A program made the translations under genes and the position numbers. From positions 1 through 64,000 of the forward strand of contig NZ_JAAEAA010000007.1 in assembly GCF_010119545.1 (NCBI RefSeq): 64,000 bases of DNA, read 5' to 3'. A model generated the notes under the pieces. It had not been told where the DNA came from, did not search any database, and saw only the letters and a list, made by a program, of their open reading frames with translations. The stretch comes from Pontibacter fetidus (GTDB lineage: Bacteria > Bacteroidota > Bacteroidia > Cytophagales > Hymenobacteraceae). This document shows positions 25,106 through 33,597 of this stretch, piece after piece; positions within the stretch are counted from its first letter, which is position 1, and every line of letters begins with the position of its first letter.

Positions 25106-26987
25106 ATATATCCAGTTTGCCGTGTTTCTTTAATTCATACTCTTTTACCATCTCAAACACGACCGGTGTAACCAGCAGGATGTGGATGGAAGAAGTAAAT
25201 ACACCCCCGATCAACGGAAGCACAATTGGTAACATCACGTCGGTGCCTACGCCAGTAGCCCAAAGCACCGGTATCAGGCCGAACAGCGATACAGATACCG
25301 TCATAATTTTAGGACGAAGGCGCTTTACAGCTCCTTTAAACACATAGTCCCGGATGTCTTGTTTGGAAATGGTTTCGCTGGAGTTGCCTTTGGTATCTGC
25401 CAGTTCTTTCATGGCTTCGTTCAGGTAAACCACCATCAGCATACCGGTTTCTATGGCCATCCCGAACAGCGCAATAAAGCCAACGGCCACTGCCACCGAT
25501 AAATTGATCCCATAGAAGTAAACGATAAATACCCCGCCTATCAGCGCAAACGGTATAGTTACTAGACTGAAGAAGGCCTCTTTTAGCGAGTTGAAGGAGA
25601 AATATAAAATGAAGAAAATGATGATGACCACCAGCGGAATGATGATCTGCAGAGTTTGGGTGGCACGAACCTGGTTTTCCCATTGGCCGCTCCACTCCAG
25701 GTAATAGCCGTTTGGCAACCCGGTCACCTCGTTGCTTATCTTCTCCATAGCCTCTTTCACGGTGCTGCCCAAATCGCGGTCTCGCACGTTAAAGAGAACA
25801 GCACCACGCAGCTGCGCATTTTCAGAACTGATCATCGGAGGGCCATCTGTAAAGCGTATAGTTGCCACCGATGACAATGGAATAGATCCGGAAGCGGCCG
25901 TCTGGATAGGAATGCGCTGTATACGCTCCACGCTGTTGCGGTACTCCTGCGCCAGCCGCACGTTAATGCTAAATCGTTGCCTGCCCTCAATAGTGTTGCC
26001 GATTGGTGTGCCTCCCAACGCAGATTCCACGATCGTATTTACGTCATCTACAGTTAAGCCATAGCGACTCAGGGCTTCGCGGTTAATGTCAATCTCCAGG
26101 TACTTGCCACCTGTAATCGGCTCTACATACAAATCGTTTACGCCGGGCACATCGCGTAAAGCACCTCTAACTTTCTCCGACACCGCTGCAATAGAGTCTA
26201 AGTTTTGGCCGTATACTTTCACGCCCACATCGGTACGGATACCGGTAGCCAGCATGTTGATGCGATTGATGATCGGTTGGGTCCAGCCATTCACTACGCC
26301 CGGTATCTGTAGTTTGGTATCGAGTTCGCGGATAATGTCCTGTTTGGTAATTCCATCCCGCCACTCGGACTGTGGTTTAAGCATGATGATGGTCTCGATC
26401 ATACTGATAGGGGAGTTGTCGGTGGCCGTGCTGGCACGACCGGCTTTGCCCAGAACACTCTCTACTTCCGGTACCGATTTGATAATCTTGTCCTGCACCT
26501 GCAATATGCGCTTGGCTTCGGCATTGGAAATATCAGGCAAGGTAACCGGCATAAACAGGATAGAGCCTTCATCCAGGGGAGGCATAAATTCGGTACCCAA
26601 ACTAAACAGCATCGGTATGGCTACCAGCAACGCTAGAATATTAATGCCTATAGTTGTTTTGCGCCAGTTCAGGCACCAGCGCAGCACCGGGCCGTACACT
26701 TTTTCCAGTGCCCGGTTTATCGGGTTGGCGTTCTCATCTTTAAACTTCCCTTTCAGGAAAAACGAGATAAGCACCGGCGTAAGGGTAATGGCTACAATGG
26801 CGTCTACTATAAGTATAAATGTCTTGGTCCAGGCAAGCGGGCCAAACAGTTTGCCTTCCTGGCCTGTAAGCAAAAACACCGGCAGAAACGACGTAATAAC
26901 GATAATGGTACTCCAGAACACGCTCGGCCCCACCTGTTTGGCAGCCTTCTCAATGATCCGGATTCTATCTTCTTTTGATAATTTCAT
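25089..26987 (-). CDS. cusA: CusA/CzcA-type RND efflux pump, C-terminal part (split gene)
   Basis: A 632-aa protein equal to the C-terminal 60% of a heavy-metal RND pump. It starts MKLSKEDRIRIIEKAAKQVG at the point where intact homologues run on from TM4, then continues through SFLPVFLLTGQEGKLFGPLA, the second periplasmic domain with SLGTEFMPPLDEGSILF, and the last six helices (AVAVGFIALFGMAIETGML and later). It lacks the N-terminal half, which is encoded by the gene just upstream in the same frame. ATG 26987 is preceded by its own ATTCA-rich leader. Either two polypeptides assemble into a working pump or the gene is broken. Confidence 0.85.
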   Translation of the reverse strand: MKLSKEDRIRIIEKAAKQVGPSVFWSTIIVITSFLPVFLLTGQEGKLFGPLAWTKTFILIVDAIVAITLTPVLISFFLKGKFKDENANPINRALEKVYGPVLRWCLNWRKTTIGINILALLVAIPMLFSLGTEFMPPLDEGSILFMPVTLPDISNAEAKRILQVQDKIIKSVPEVESVLGKAGRASTATDNSPISMIETIIMLKPQSEWRDGITKQDIIRELDTKLQIPGVVNGWTQPIINRINMLATGIRTDVGVKVYGQNLDSIAAVSEKVRGALRDVPGVNDLYVEPITGGKYLEIDINREALSRYGLTVDDVNTIVESALGGTPIGNTIEGRQRFSINVRLAQEYRNSVERIQRIPIQTAASGSIPLSSVATIRFTDGPPMISSENAQLRGAVLFNVRDRDLGSTVKEAMEKISNEVTGLPNGYYLEWSGQWENQVRATQTLQIIIPLVVIIIFFILYFSFNSLKEAFFSLVTIPFALIGGVFIVYFYGINLSVAVAVGFIALFGMAIETGMLMVVYLNEAMKELADTKGNSSETISKQDIRDYVFKGAVKRLRPKIMTVSVSLFGLIPVLWATGVGTDVMLPIVLPLIGGVFTSSIHILLVTPVVFEMVKEYELKKHGKLDIYDVKH

Positions 26988-27026
26988 TTTTCAATTTTGA
27001 ATAATTGAATATTGAATAACTGAATG
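26988..27026 (-). repeat. ATTCA-rich leader repeat in front of the C-terminal CusA ORF
   Basis: The minus-strand leader of the second CusA ORF is a near-copy of the leaders of the cusB genes, sharing TTCAATTTTGAAT and GAATAACTGAATG. It lies inside the spacer that interrupts cusA. Confidence 0.65.
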
Positions 27027-27116
27027 GTTTTTGTCATCTAGACGATAAGAGAGAACTATTTAGAATTTGAAGTAGATTTCTCCTGTCGTCGAAATGAAAG
27101 TTGGAACACATTTAAT
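26988..27116 (-). other. 129-bp spacer interrupting cusA in frame
   Basis: Exactly 43 codons long, so both flanking ORFs are in one frame, but the spacer has TAG, TAA and TGA in that frame. Its distal part (26988-27026) is an ATTCA-rich leader sharing TTCAATTTTGAAT and GAATAACTGAATG with the leaders of the two cusB genes. Joining the flanks would give a normal-looking RND sequence with nothing obviously missing. Confidence 0.75.
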
Positions 27117-28403
27117 CTATTCTTCTTCCATCCACTGTTTGCCCTTCTGTGCATCTGCCAAATGCCTGTATGCATTCTCTACCATTACAATAGCGTCATC
27201 CACAATAACTCCGATAGATAAAGCAATACCGGTGAGCGACATGATGTTAGAGGAGATACCGAAAGCATTTAGAAGTATAAACCCAATGGCAACCGATAGC
27301 GGCAACTGGATAAGGATAACCAACGCACTGCGCCAATGGAACAGGAACAGGAACACGATAACAGAAGCCACCAGCATTTCTTCGATCAGCGTGTTTTTGA
27401 TGGACTCAACCGATTCGTTTATCAGGCCGCTGCGGTCGTACACGATGTTGAATTTCACGCCTTTTGGCAAGCCTTTCGCCACTTCTTCCATCTTCGCCTT
27501 CACGTTATCGATCACCTCGTCGGCGTTCTCGCCATAGCGCATTACCACAATGCCGCCAACTGCTTCACCCTGTCCGTTCAGGTCAAAAATACCCAGTCTG
27601 CTTTCGCCGGTCATTTGTACTGAGGCCACATCGCGTACCCGCACCGGTATCGTATTGTTGGTAGCAATGGCGATGTTCTGTATCTCCTCAGCAGACTGTA
27701 AATACCCGGTTGTTTTGATGATGTAACCGATATCGGAAAGCTCGAATTTGCGCCCGCCGGCTTCGTTGTTGTTAGCCCGGATAGACTGTATAACCTGCGG
27801 CACAGAGAGCTTATAGTAAGTAAGTTTGTTGGGGTCTAAGGTAATCTGGTACTGTTTCTGGAATCCGCCGAAGGAGGCTACTTCGCTCACGCCCTTCACA
27901 TTCTGTAACCCGAATTTTACATACCAGTCCTGCAGTGCGCGCTGTTCGCCCAGGTCCATGCCTGGTGCATCCAAAGTGTACCATAGGATATGGCCTACGC
28001 CTGTTCCGTCCGGGCCAAGTGTGGGAGCAACGCCTTCGGGCAGCATGTTGCTTATGGAACTCAACCGTTCCAGCACCCGCTCACGGGCCCAGTACACATC
28101 TGTCTCATCTTCAAAAATGACGTAGATAAAGCTCATCCCGAACATAGAGCTGCCGCGCACATACTTCACCTCGGGCAGGCCCTGCAGGTTGGTTACAAGC
28201 GGGTAAGTGATCTGGTCTTCGATGATCTGTGGGCTGCGGCCCATCCATTCCGTAAAAACGATCACCTGGTTTTCGGACAGATCAGGAATAGCGTCTACCT
28301 TATTTGTCTGCACCGAATATACGCCCCAGCCGAACAGAGCCGCCGAAATGAGCAGCACTATAAAACGGTTACGGAGCGAAAAGGAAATTAATTTCGCAAT
28401 CAT
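27117..28403 (-). CDS. cusA: CusA/CzcA-type RND efflux pump, N-terminal part (split gene)
   Basis: A 428-aa protein equal to the N-terminal 40% of a CusA-type metal/proton antiporter. The order is TM1 (FIVLLISAALFGWGVYSV), periplasmic porter domain with VDAIPDLSENQVIVFTEW and VRGSSMFGMSFIYVIFED, TM2-TM4, and the proton-relay helix SIGVIVDDAIVMVENAYRHL with its DD pair. It stops 14 codons later at TAG (27119-27117). Start at ATG 28403 (MIAKLISFSLRNRF), matching family N-termini; the frame extends to 28445. The rest of the pump is the next gene downstream. Confidence 0.85.
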   Translation of the reverse strand: MIAKLISFSLRNRFIVLLISAALFGWGVYSVQTNKVDAIPDLSENQVIVFTEWMGRSPQIIEDQITYPLVTNLQGLPEVKYVRGSSMFGMSFIYVIFEDETDVYWARERVLERLSSISNMLPEGVAPTLGPDGTGVGHILWYTLDAPGMDLGEQRALQDWYVKFGLQNVKGVSEVASFGGFQKQYQITLDPNKLTYYKLSVPQVIQSIRANNNEAGGRKFELSDIGYIIKTTGYLQSAEEIQNIAIATNNTIPVRVRDVASVQMTGESRLGIFDLNGQGEAVGGIVVMRYGENADEVIDNVKAKMEEVAKGLPKGVKFNIVYDRSGLINESVESIKNTLIEEMLVASVIVFLFLFHWRSALVILIQLPLSVAIGFILLNAFGISSNIMSLTGIALSIGVIVDDAIVMVENAYRHLADAQKGKQWMEEE

Positions 28404-28561
28404 GTACCTATAATATTTAACCTTAACAGGAAATGGGGAAGCCACCGATCAGTGGCAACTGAGCATGGTGCCGAACTATAGTATGTGGCCGGGGTAACTT
28501 GTGTACTCAGGAAAAGACACGGCTACGCCAGCTATAGTTTGGCACTGGTAAAACGATAAGG

Positions 28562-28996
28562 TTATAGTAAGAAAGACTGCACCAACACAGGAATGTCTCG
28601 GGCTAGCGGGGGCGACTCGTAGAGCGCGTAAGTTGGTTTGAGGTCAGCCTCAGGAGCAAAAAACTGAAGTATAACCGCTTTAAAAGCAGCTACAAATTTA
28701 AGATCCAGGGGCTTGGTAAGTATAAGCGCTTTGGAGTCTGCTGTTGCATCGGCATGTTCGAAAACCAGGGTATGGTCGTCGCAGCAATCTTTTGCCTTGT
28801 CATCAGAAGCAGGTACTTTATGGCAGGCGGGCAACTTTTCTTTTTGCTGCTCCATCGGGCAATCTGCCTCAGCTCCGAAAAAAGAAATATCGCGTAACTC
28901 ACCACCGCACAAATGCATACCAACCGAGATGCCTGTCGAGGAGACAAATACCAGCAGCGTTAGGGCAAGCAGTAAAATCTGGCGGTATAGTTTCAT
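28562..28996 (-). CDS. HYC_CC_PP-type small Cys/His protein heading the efflux operon
   Basis: A 144-aa exported protein with signal sequence (ILLLALTLLVFVSSTGISVG). The mature part shows MHLCGGELRDISFFG, a Cys before PMEQQ, an ACHKVP segment, DCCDDHTLVF and a C-terminal ESPPLARDIPVLVQSFLL. This spacing matches a Bacteroidota family I know as HYC_CC_PP, usually found with Cus-type metal efflux genes. A periplasmic metal-binding role is likely. It is the first gene of the minus-strand operon; a 158-bp gap precedes the pump gene. Confidence 0.75.
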   Translation of the reverse strand: MKLYRQILLLALTLLVFVSSTGISVGMHLCGGELRDISFFGAEADCPMEQQKEKLPACHKVPASDDKAKDCCDDHTLVFEHADATADSKALILTKPLDLKFVAAFKAVILQFFAPEADLKPTYALYESPPLARDIPVLVQSFLL

Positions 28997-29093
28997 GTTA
29001 CTGATTTACAACACAAAGATAAAGCGAGTTAAGCACGAATTGTTACACAAATAGCGAAAAGTTTTACAAATAATCTATTTTAAGCATATAAAC

Positions 29094-29127
29094 CTGCCTG
29101 TTTGCGATGAATAACACAAACAGGCAG
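29094..29127 (-). terminator. probable terminator of the cytochrome gene
   Basis: A perfect 11-bp inverted repeat, CTGCCTGTTTG (29094-29104) against CAAACAGGCAG (29117-29127). It lies just past the stop of the 29161-30240 gene. The U-run after the stem is weak. Confidence 0.55.
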
Positions 29128-29160
29128 ATGAAAGTATAGCTTAAATTGCTAAAAGCCCTT

Positions 29161-30240
29161 TTACTTTGCTTTTTCCTTTGCAGCTATAATTGGTTGGTAC
29201 GGGCCATACTTGTGCTGTTTTTCATCGAACTTATCTGAGTATGGGCCAAACGGATGGTCGAAGGGTTTGCCTGAAATATCGGGCCAGTCTTTACTCAGGT
29301 CCTTTTTAGGGCGCGGCTGCGAGTTTACAAAAGCGGCCACATCCCAGGCTTCTTCGTCTGTTAACTGTGGGTTTTCATAGGTTACACCAAGCGGCATGTT
29401 GGCTTTGGCGTACTTGGCAAAGTTAGAGATGCGGTACAGGCCGGCGCCATTGTTATAGCTGTTTTTACCCCAAAGCGGCGGAAACTGGTATTCGGCACTT
29501 CCATCCGCTTTTATGCCTTCCCCGTCTTTGCCGTGGCACACCTGGCATTTCTGCACATACACCACTTTGCCTTTTTCGGGGCTAGCTGCACGGTCCAGCA
29601 TTGCTATATCCTTCAGGCCGGCACCGTTGGGTTTTTCACCTTTCTGCACATCTTTACCAACCCAGTTGATATAAGCCATCATGGCCTGCATTTCTTTGGA
29701 GTCTTTGGTAAGTGTTTTACCATTCAGGCTGCGCTCCATGCAATCATTTACACGCTTAAAAATATCTTCTTCCATGCCCGACCTGGCTCTGAACTTTGGG
29801 TAAGTAGATGACACTAAAGAGTAGTTGTTGCCGAAGGGTTTGGTACCGGCATCCAGGTGACAGTTCTGGCAGTTCATGCCGTTGGATATTTGCAGTACGC
29901 TTCCCTGCGGGCCCAGGTATTTGGCTGTATGCGCGATCAGTTCGCGACCATAGGCAAGTTTTTCTTTTTCAGGTCCGTCGGGTAAGTCGTCCAGTTTGGC
30001 GGGGCGCCACATTTCCTCTGAGGCTGATGCTATTACAGCTACCGGAGCTGCACTTTTGTCTTGTGATGGCATTGCTTCTGAAGTTGCTTCTGTTACCTCA
30101 GGCCTGAAAAACATATCGGGCTTTATCATCATAAATATGACTAGCCCAAGCAATGCAATAGCAGCTACTGCGCTAACAATTTTCAGTGTTGTTGTACTTC
30201 CAAGTAAATCCTCTTTTTCCTCTTCGTTGTGTGGTTTCAT
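29161..30240 (-). CDS. tsdA: dihaem c-type cytochrome, thiosulfate dehydrogenase (TsdA)-like
   Basis: TsdA oxidises thiosulfate to tetrathionate in the periplasm (some act in reverse). The 359-aa protein has an uncleaved-type membrane anchor (about 20-42), then two haem sites: CQNCH (124-128) and CQVCH (232-236). Between them, C167 in RVNDCMERSLNG occupies the position of the unusual Cys haem ligand of TsdA, and SoxA-like NNYSLVSSTYPKFRAR precedes it. The tail is extended. A Crp/Fnr-type operator lies 66 bp upstream, and the genes around it handle sulfane sulfur, which supports the call. A generic dihaem cytochrome is the alternative. Confidence 0.7.
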   Translation of the reverse strand: MKPHNEEEKEDLLGSTTTLKIVSAVAAIALLGLVIFMMIKPDMFFRPEVTEATSEAMPSQDKSAAPVAVIASASEEMWRPAKLDDLPDGPEKEKLAYGRELIAHTAKYLGPQGSVLQISNGMNCQNCHLDAGTKPFGNNYSLVSSTYPKFRARSGMEEDIFKRVNDCMERSLNGKTLTKDSKEMQAMMAYINWVGKDVQKGEKPNGAGLKDIAMLDRAASPEKGKVVYVQKCQVCHGKDGEGIKADGSAEYQFPPLWGKNSYNNGAGLYRISNFAKYAKANMPLGVTYENPQLTDEEAWDVAAFVNSQPRPKKDLSKDWPDISGKPFDHPFGPYSDKFDEKQHKYGPYQPIIAAKEKAK

Positions 30241-30305
30241 ATCGGTTTAGCAAAGGTTAAACTATAGTTCACTAGAGCTAAATTAAGGGTTCGGTTTACG
30301 GTTTT

Positions 30306-30323
30306 CAGTAACATTTATCACAG
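30306..30323. promoter_or_regulatory. Crp/Fnr-type operator upstream of tsdA-like gene
   Basis: CAGTAACATTTATCACAG fits GTGA-N6-TCAC with one mismatch (GTAA). It is 66 bp before the minus-strand start at 30240. Confidence 0.6.
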
Positions 30324-30486
30324 AAGGCAGATGTAGGCATTTCTTTTACGGATGATCAGCAAATTAAACTATAGCCGTAGTAAAGCCTTCATTGATTTAA
30401 ACGTGAATACCTACACCTCAGGTGCTTTGATTGCCAATGTTTTATGCCCGGCCGTGCAACTAAAAGTTTAAACCAATACTATACTG

Positions 30487-30506
30487 CCTGTGACATTTGT
30501 CACAGG
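30487..30506. promoter_or_regulatory. perfect Crp/Fnr-type palindrome upstream of porin gene
   Basis: CCTGTGACATTTGTCACAGG has perfect 9-bp arms around TT and contains the TGTGA-N6-TCACA consensus. It is 68 bp before ATG 30574. Its position argues that the porin starts at 30574, not further upstream. Confidence 0.75.
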
Positions 30507-30573
30507 TAATTATGGTGAAGATGACCAACTTGCAGCAAGTATAAATTACAGTAAACTACCTGAACAAAAAGGA

Positions 30574-32079
30574 ATGAGTAAGAAGTACATAAACAGCAAA
30601 TTTTGGGTGATAACTATAGTTGCCTTACAGGTTCAGGTTGAGGTGGTTATGGGGCAGAAAATTATACCATCTGATAGAATAAAATCGGCTAACGTAAGTA
30701 ACAATGTTCTACTTCCGCAGGATACTATAGCTCAGATTATGCAGCTTGGAAAATCTGCTTCCGGGGACACTGCTCACTATAAAACTATAAATGCTTTTCT
30801 GAAGAAAGGGAAATTTACCGGACAATTGCGCAGCTATTTTATGGCCACCGATAACACCGCAGATTACCCCGATTATTATGCAATGGCGCTAGGCACAGGT
30901 TTAGGTTATGAATCAGCAAAGTTTCATGGCTTACAGGTTGGGGTGAGTGGCTCTTTTATTTTTAATGTATGGTCTAACACGCTTGGCCCGGACCCTGAAA
31001 CAGGTTTAAGCAGCCGTTACGAAATAGGTTTGTTTGATATGCTGCACCCAAATGACAAACGCGAACTGGGCCGTCTGGAAACGCTTTACCTGCGCTACAA
31101 TTATAAAAAATCGACTGCAACGGTCGGCCGTCAGAAAATTACGACAACATTTATAAACCCGCAGGATGGCCGCATGCGCCCGACGCTGGTAAACGCGCTT
31201 TGGCTGGAAACTAAGGAAACGGAAAAACTAACGTTGCTGGGTGGTTGGATATTCGGGATGGGGCCGCGCTCTACACAGGACTGGTTTCGCGTGGAAGAAA
31301 GTATAGGTTCATCGCCCGTTGGCAGGAGTGTGTTTGGAGGACCATCGCAGTTTAAAGGCAATATCAGCAGCGCAGGTATGGCCGTGGCAGGTATAACCTA
31401 TCAGCCTTCAAAAAATCTTAAAACCAGCCTTTGGCATTATTACACCGATAACCTGTTTAACCTCACTTTCTCCCAAACCGATGTTGCTATTCCGGTTACG
31501 CAAAGCAAGCAGCAAACTATAGTTTTAGGTTTCCAGGTCGGTTACCAGGCAGCCACCGGAAATGGCGGCAACACAGATCAGTTAAAAGCTTATATGCCCA
31601 GAGGCTCTGAAACCTGGCTTATCAGCAGTAAACTCGGCTATAAAACGCCACGCATTGAAACCAGCCTCAACTATACCCGCATAGCTGACCAAGGCAGATT
31701 TTTGTTTCCGAGAGAGTGGGGGATTGAGCCGTTTTATACGTTTTTGCCACGCGAGCGTCTGGAAGGAGCTTCCGGTGTTCATTCGTTTGCTTTTATCACA
31801 GATATAAAATTCTCCGAACAATGGAAAGCCAGGGCTGGCTATAGTTTAACCGAAATGCCCGATGTGAAAGATGTCTTGAAAAACAAATATGCCATACCAT
31901 CTTACGGGCACCTGCAACTCATGACTAACTATAGTTTTACAGGGTTGCTGGAAGGGCTAAATGTTCAGGCACTATTTGTGTACAAAAATGGCTGGGATGA
32001 AACTTACAACACCCCAAATTTTATAGTTAACAAAGTAGATATGTCGCACTATAGTTTGGTAATGAACTATAGCTTTTAA
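30574..32079 (+). CDS. outer-membrane porin (OprD-like beta barrel)
   Basis: A 501-aa barrel protein. The signal peptide starts at MSKKYINSKFWVITIVAL and probably cleaves near VVMGQ. The mature chain shows alternating aromatic beta strands throughout (LYLRYNYKKSTATVGRQKI, YTFLPRERLEGASGVHSFAF) and ends SHYSLVMNYSF with a terminal Phe, typical of outer-membrane barrels. GRQKI, then NPQDGRMRPT, resembles OprD-type porins. Divergent from the cytochrome gene, sharing an intergenic region with two Crp/Fnr sites. It may admit thiosulfate or another small anion; the substrate is inferred from context only. Confidence 0.65.
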   Translation: MSKKYINSKFWVITIVALQVQVEVVMGQKIIPSDRIKSANVSNNVLLPQDTIAQIMQLGKSASGDTAHYKTINAFLKKGKFTGQLRSYFMATDNTADYPDYYAMALGTGLGYESAKFHGLQVGVSGSFIFNVWSNTLGPDPETGLSSRYEIGLFDMLHPNDKRELGRLETLYLRYNYKKSTATVGRQKITTTFINPQDGRMRPTLVNALWLETKETEKLTLLGGWIFGMGPRSTQDWFRVEESIGSSPVGRSVFGGPSQFKGNISSAGMAVAGITYQPSKNLKTSLWHYYTDNLFNLTFSQTDVAIPVTQSKQQTIVLGFQVGYQAATGNGGNTDQLKAYMPRGSETWLISSKLGYKTPRIETSLNYTRIADQGRFLFPREWGIEPFYTFLPRERLEGASGVHSFAFITDIKFSEQWKARAGYSLTEMPDVKDVLKNKYAIPSYGHLQLMTNYSFTGLLEGLNVQALFVYKNGWDETYNTPNFIVNKVDMSHYSLVMNYSF

Positions 32080-32094
32080 GAAACTATAGTTGGG

Positions 32095-33021
32095 TCAGGC
32101 GTTCTCTAACTCTTTAGCCTTTTCTGCGGGAGTTTCGGTAGTGATTTCAGTTAAAATACTTTCTTTAAACGGATACAACTGCTGCTCCATAAAACGCTTC
32201 GGATACTGCTCTACATCTTCAAAACCCAGTTCAATATCGCGGCCATCTTCAGGCATATAAGCTGTACCGAAAAGGTAATCCCATACACTTAAACTGATGC
32301 CATAGTTAGCGCCATGCTGGTGCGGCAAATGTTTGGCGTGGTGCCAGATATGCATTTGCGGGTTGTTGAATAAATAACGCAACGGACCCAGCGGAATATA
32401 AATGTTGGAGTGATTAAAATGCCCTATAGACGTCGCAAAAATGTGTACCAGGAAAAAGTCCTGAATGCCGAACCCGATCATGGCCAGCGGGATATATTCT
32501 ATAGTTCGGTAAACTATAGTTTCGCCCCAATGGAAGCGCAGGTGGGCAGCAAAACCCATCTGCTGTACCGAGTGGTGTACTTTATGAAATCGCCACAAAT
32601 AGTCAGAATGGTGAAGCAAGCGGTGTACATTCCATTGTATAAAATCCCGAACTATAAACAGCGTAAGCAACTGCGCCCAAACCGGCCACGAGTGTACCTC
32701 AAAAGCCACCAGGTTACTGATCCCGAACAGCCCCAGAAAATCATTAAACGCCTGCACGCCGATATTGGAAATGGCATTAAAACCAACCAGCGAAAACAGA
32801 AAAAAATTGAAGAACATGTAAAAGCCATCGAGCCAGAAATCCTGCCGGATCCTGGCCTGCTGCTCGCGCCATGGAACTATAACCTCCAGCAACCAGAAAA
32901 ACAACGAAATGCCCAGCAGCCAGTAAAAGTAATTGCCCCAGCTTGGGTTAAGCATTTCGTGCCACAGGTAGTTACCGTAGTCAGTAAAAGAAGTGGAGAA
33001 TATGTTCCGGTATTTTTCCAT
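32095..33021 (-). CDS. sterol desaturase / fatty acid hydroxylase family protein
   Basis: A 308-aa integral-membrane di-iron hydroxylase. Histidine boxes: HRLLHHS, then HKVHHS, and HMWHHAKHLPHQHG nearer the C-terminus. Four or more membrane helices lie in the first 200 residues (FYWLLGISLFFWLLEVIV, FFNFFLFSLVGF). Family members hydroxylate or desaturate lipids. I chose ATG 33021; a TTG-started frame extends five codons further. It is the last gene of a minus-strand run of sulfur genes, but its link to sulfur metabolism is not obvious. Confidence 0.82.
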   Translation of the reverse strand: MEKYRNIFSTSFTDYGNYLWHEMLNPSWGNYFYWLLGISLFFWLLEVIVPWREQQARIRQDFWLDGFYMFFNFFLFSLVGFNAISNIGVQAFNDFLGLFGISNLVAFEVHSWPVWAQLLTLFIVRDFIQWNVHRLLHHSDYLWRFHKVHHSVQQMGFAAHLRFHWGETIVYRTIEYIPLAMIGFGIQDFFLVHIFATSIGHFNHSNIYIPLGPLRYLFNNPQMHIWHHAKHLPHQHGANYGISLSVWDYLFGTAYMPEDGRDIELGFEDVEQYPKRFMEQQLYPFKESILTEITTETPAEKAKELENA

Positions 33022-33047
33022 GCAGGCAGTTAACAACTATAATTAGC

Positions 33048-33488
33048 TCAGAGTTTTATGTAGCTCCAGCCTTCTTCCTGTTTGGTTATAATTTCGCCAA
33101 CGGCCATTGGCACCGTTATTACATTTGGCAGCAATTGTTCCTTGGTTATTTTACGGGCGCGCATCGTGTTTTCGCAGGCAGCAAAAACTATTCCTTTAGC
33201 TTGTAAATCTTTTATAGCAGTGGCCTTCGTGGTGTTTTCAGTAACCAACAAATTCAGGGCTTTGCCATAAACAACTACTTCTACCTGCGCTTCTGGCCAG
33301 GTCTTTTTCAGGTTGTTGAGCTGTCGCATTAAGCCAGAGTGCAGGGCAGTATCGGCGGCTGACACATCATACAAAATGCGGTGTTGTTTTAGTTTTTCTG
33401 TTTTAGCAGTTTTCTGTTTTACCTGCGCAAAAGTGGCAGGCGCAGCAAATGCAAAAAAGACCAGCAGTAAGATCAGTTTAAGTTTCAT
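33048..33488 (-). CDS. exported DsrE-family protein
   Basis: A 146-aa periplasmic protein. Signal peptide MKLKLILLLVFFAFAAPATFAQ. The fold of DsrE/DsrF-like sulfur carriers is suggested by HRILYDVSAADTALHSGLM, VEVVVYGKALNLL, and the Cys in GIVFAACENTMRARKI (about C110), the usual sulfur-carrying position. It probably carries or senses sulfane sulfur in the periplasm. The gene is 26 bp upstream of the sterol-desaturase start and downstream of the TlpA gene. Confidence 0.75.
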   Translation of the reverse strand: MKLKLILLLVFFAFAAPATFAQVKQKTAKTEKLKQHRILYDVSAADTALHSGLMRQLNNLKKTWPEAQVEVVVYGKALNLLVTENTTKATAIKDLQAKGIVFAACENTMRARKITKEQLLPNVITVPMAVGEIITKQEEGWSYIKL

Positions 33489-33552
33489 GGCAGTGAGGTT
33501 ATAGTTTAAAGGAATTTGCGTGTTAATACGAAGCTCTGATAAATTTAACTAT

Positions 33553-33592
33553 AAAAAATAAGCTGGCTGATGTAGAATCTCAGCCAGCTTAT
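33553..33592 (-). terminator. rho-independent terminator after the TlpA-like gene
   Basis: Perfect 13-bp stem ATAAGCTGGCTGA (33558-33570) / TCAGCCAGCTTAT (33580-33592), followed on the minus strand by a TTTTTT run. It sits 6 bp past the stop at 33598. Confidence 0.88.
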
Positions 33593-33597
33593 CTTGT

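Noticed and set aside
26086..27000. 304-codon antisense frame across the CusA C-half
   Set aside because: Translation is Ser/Thr/Ile-rich without domains, and the sense strand encodes a well-supported RND segment.
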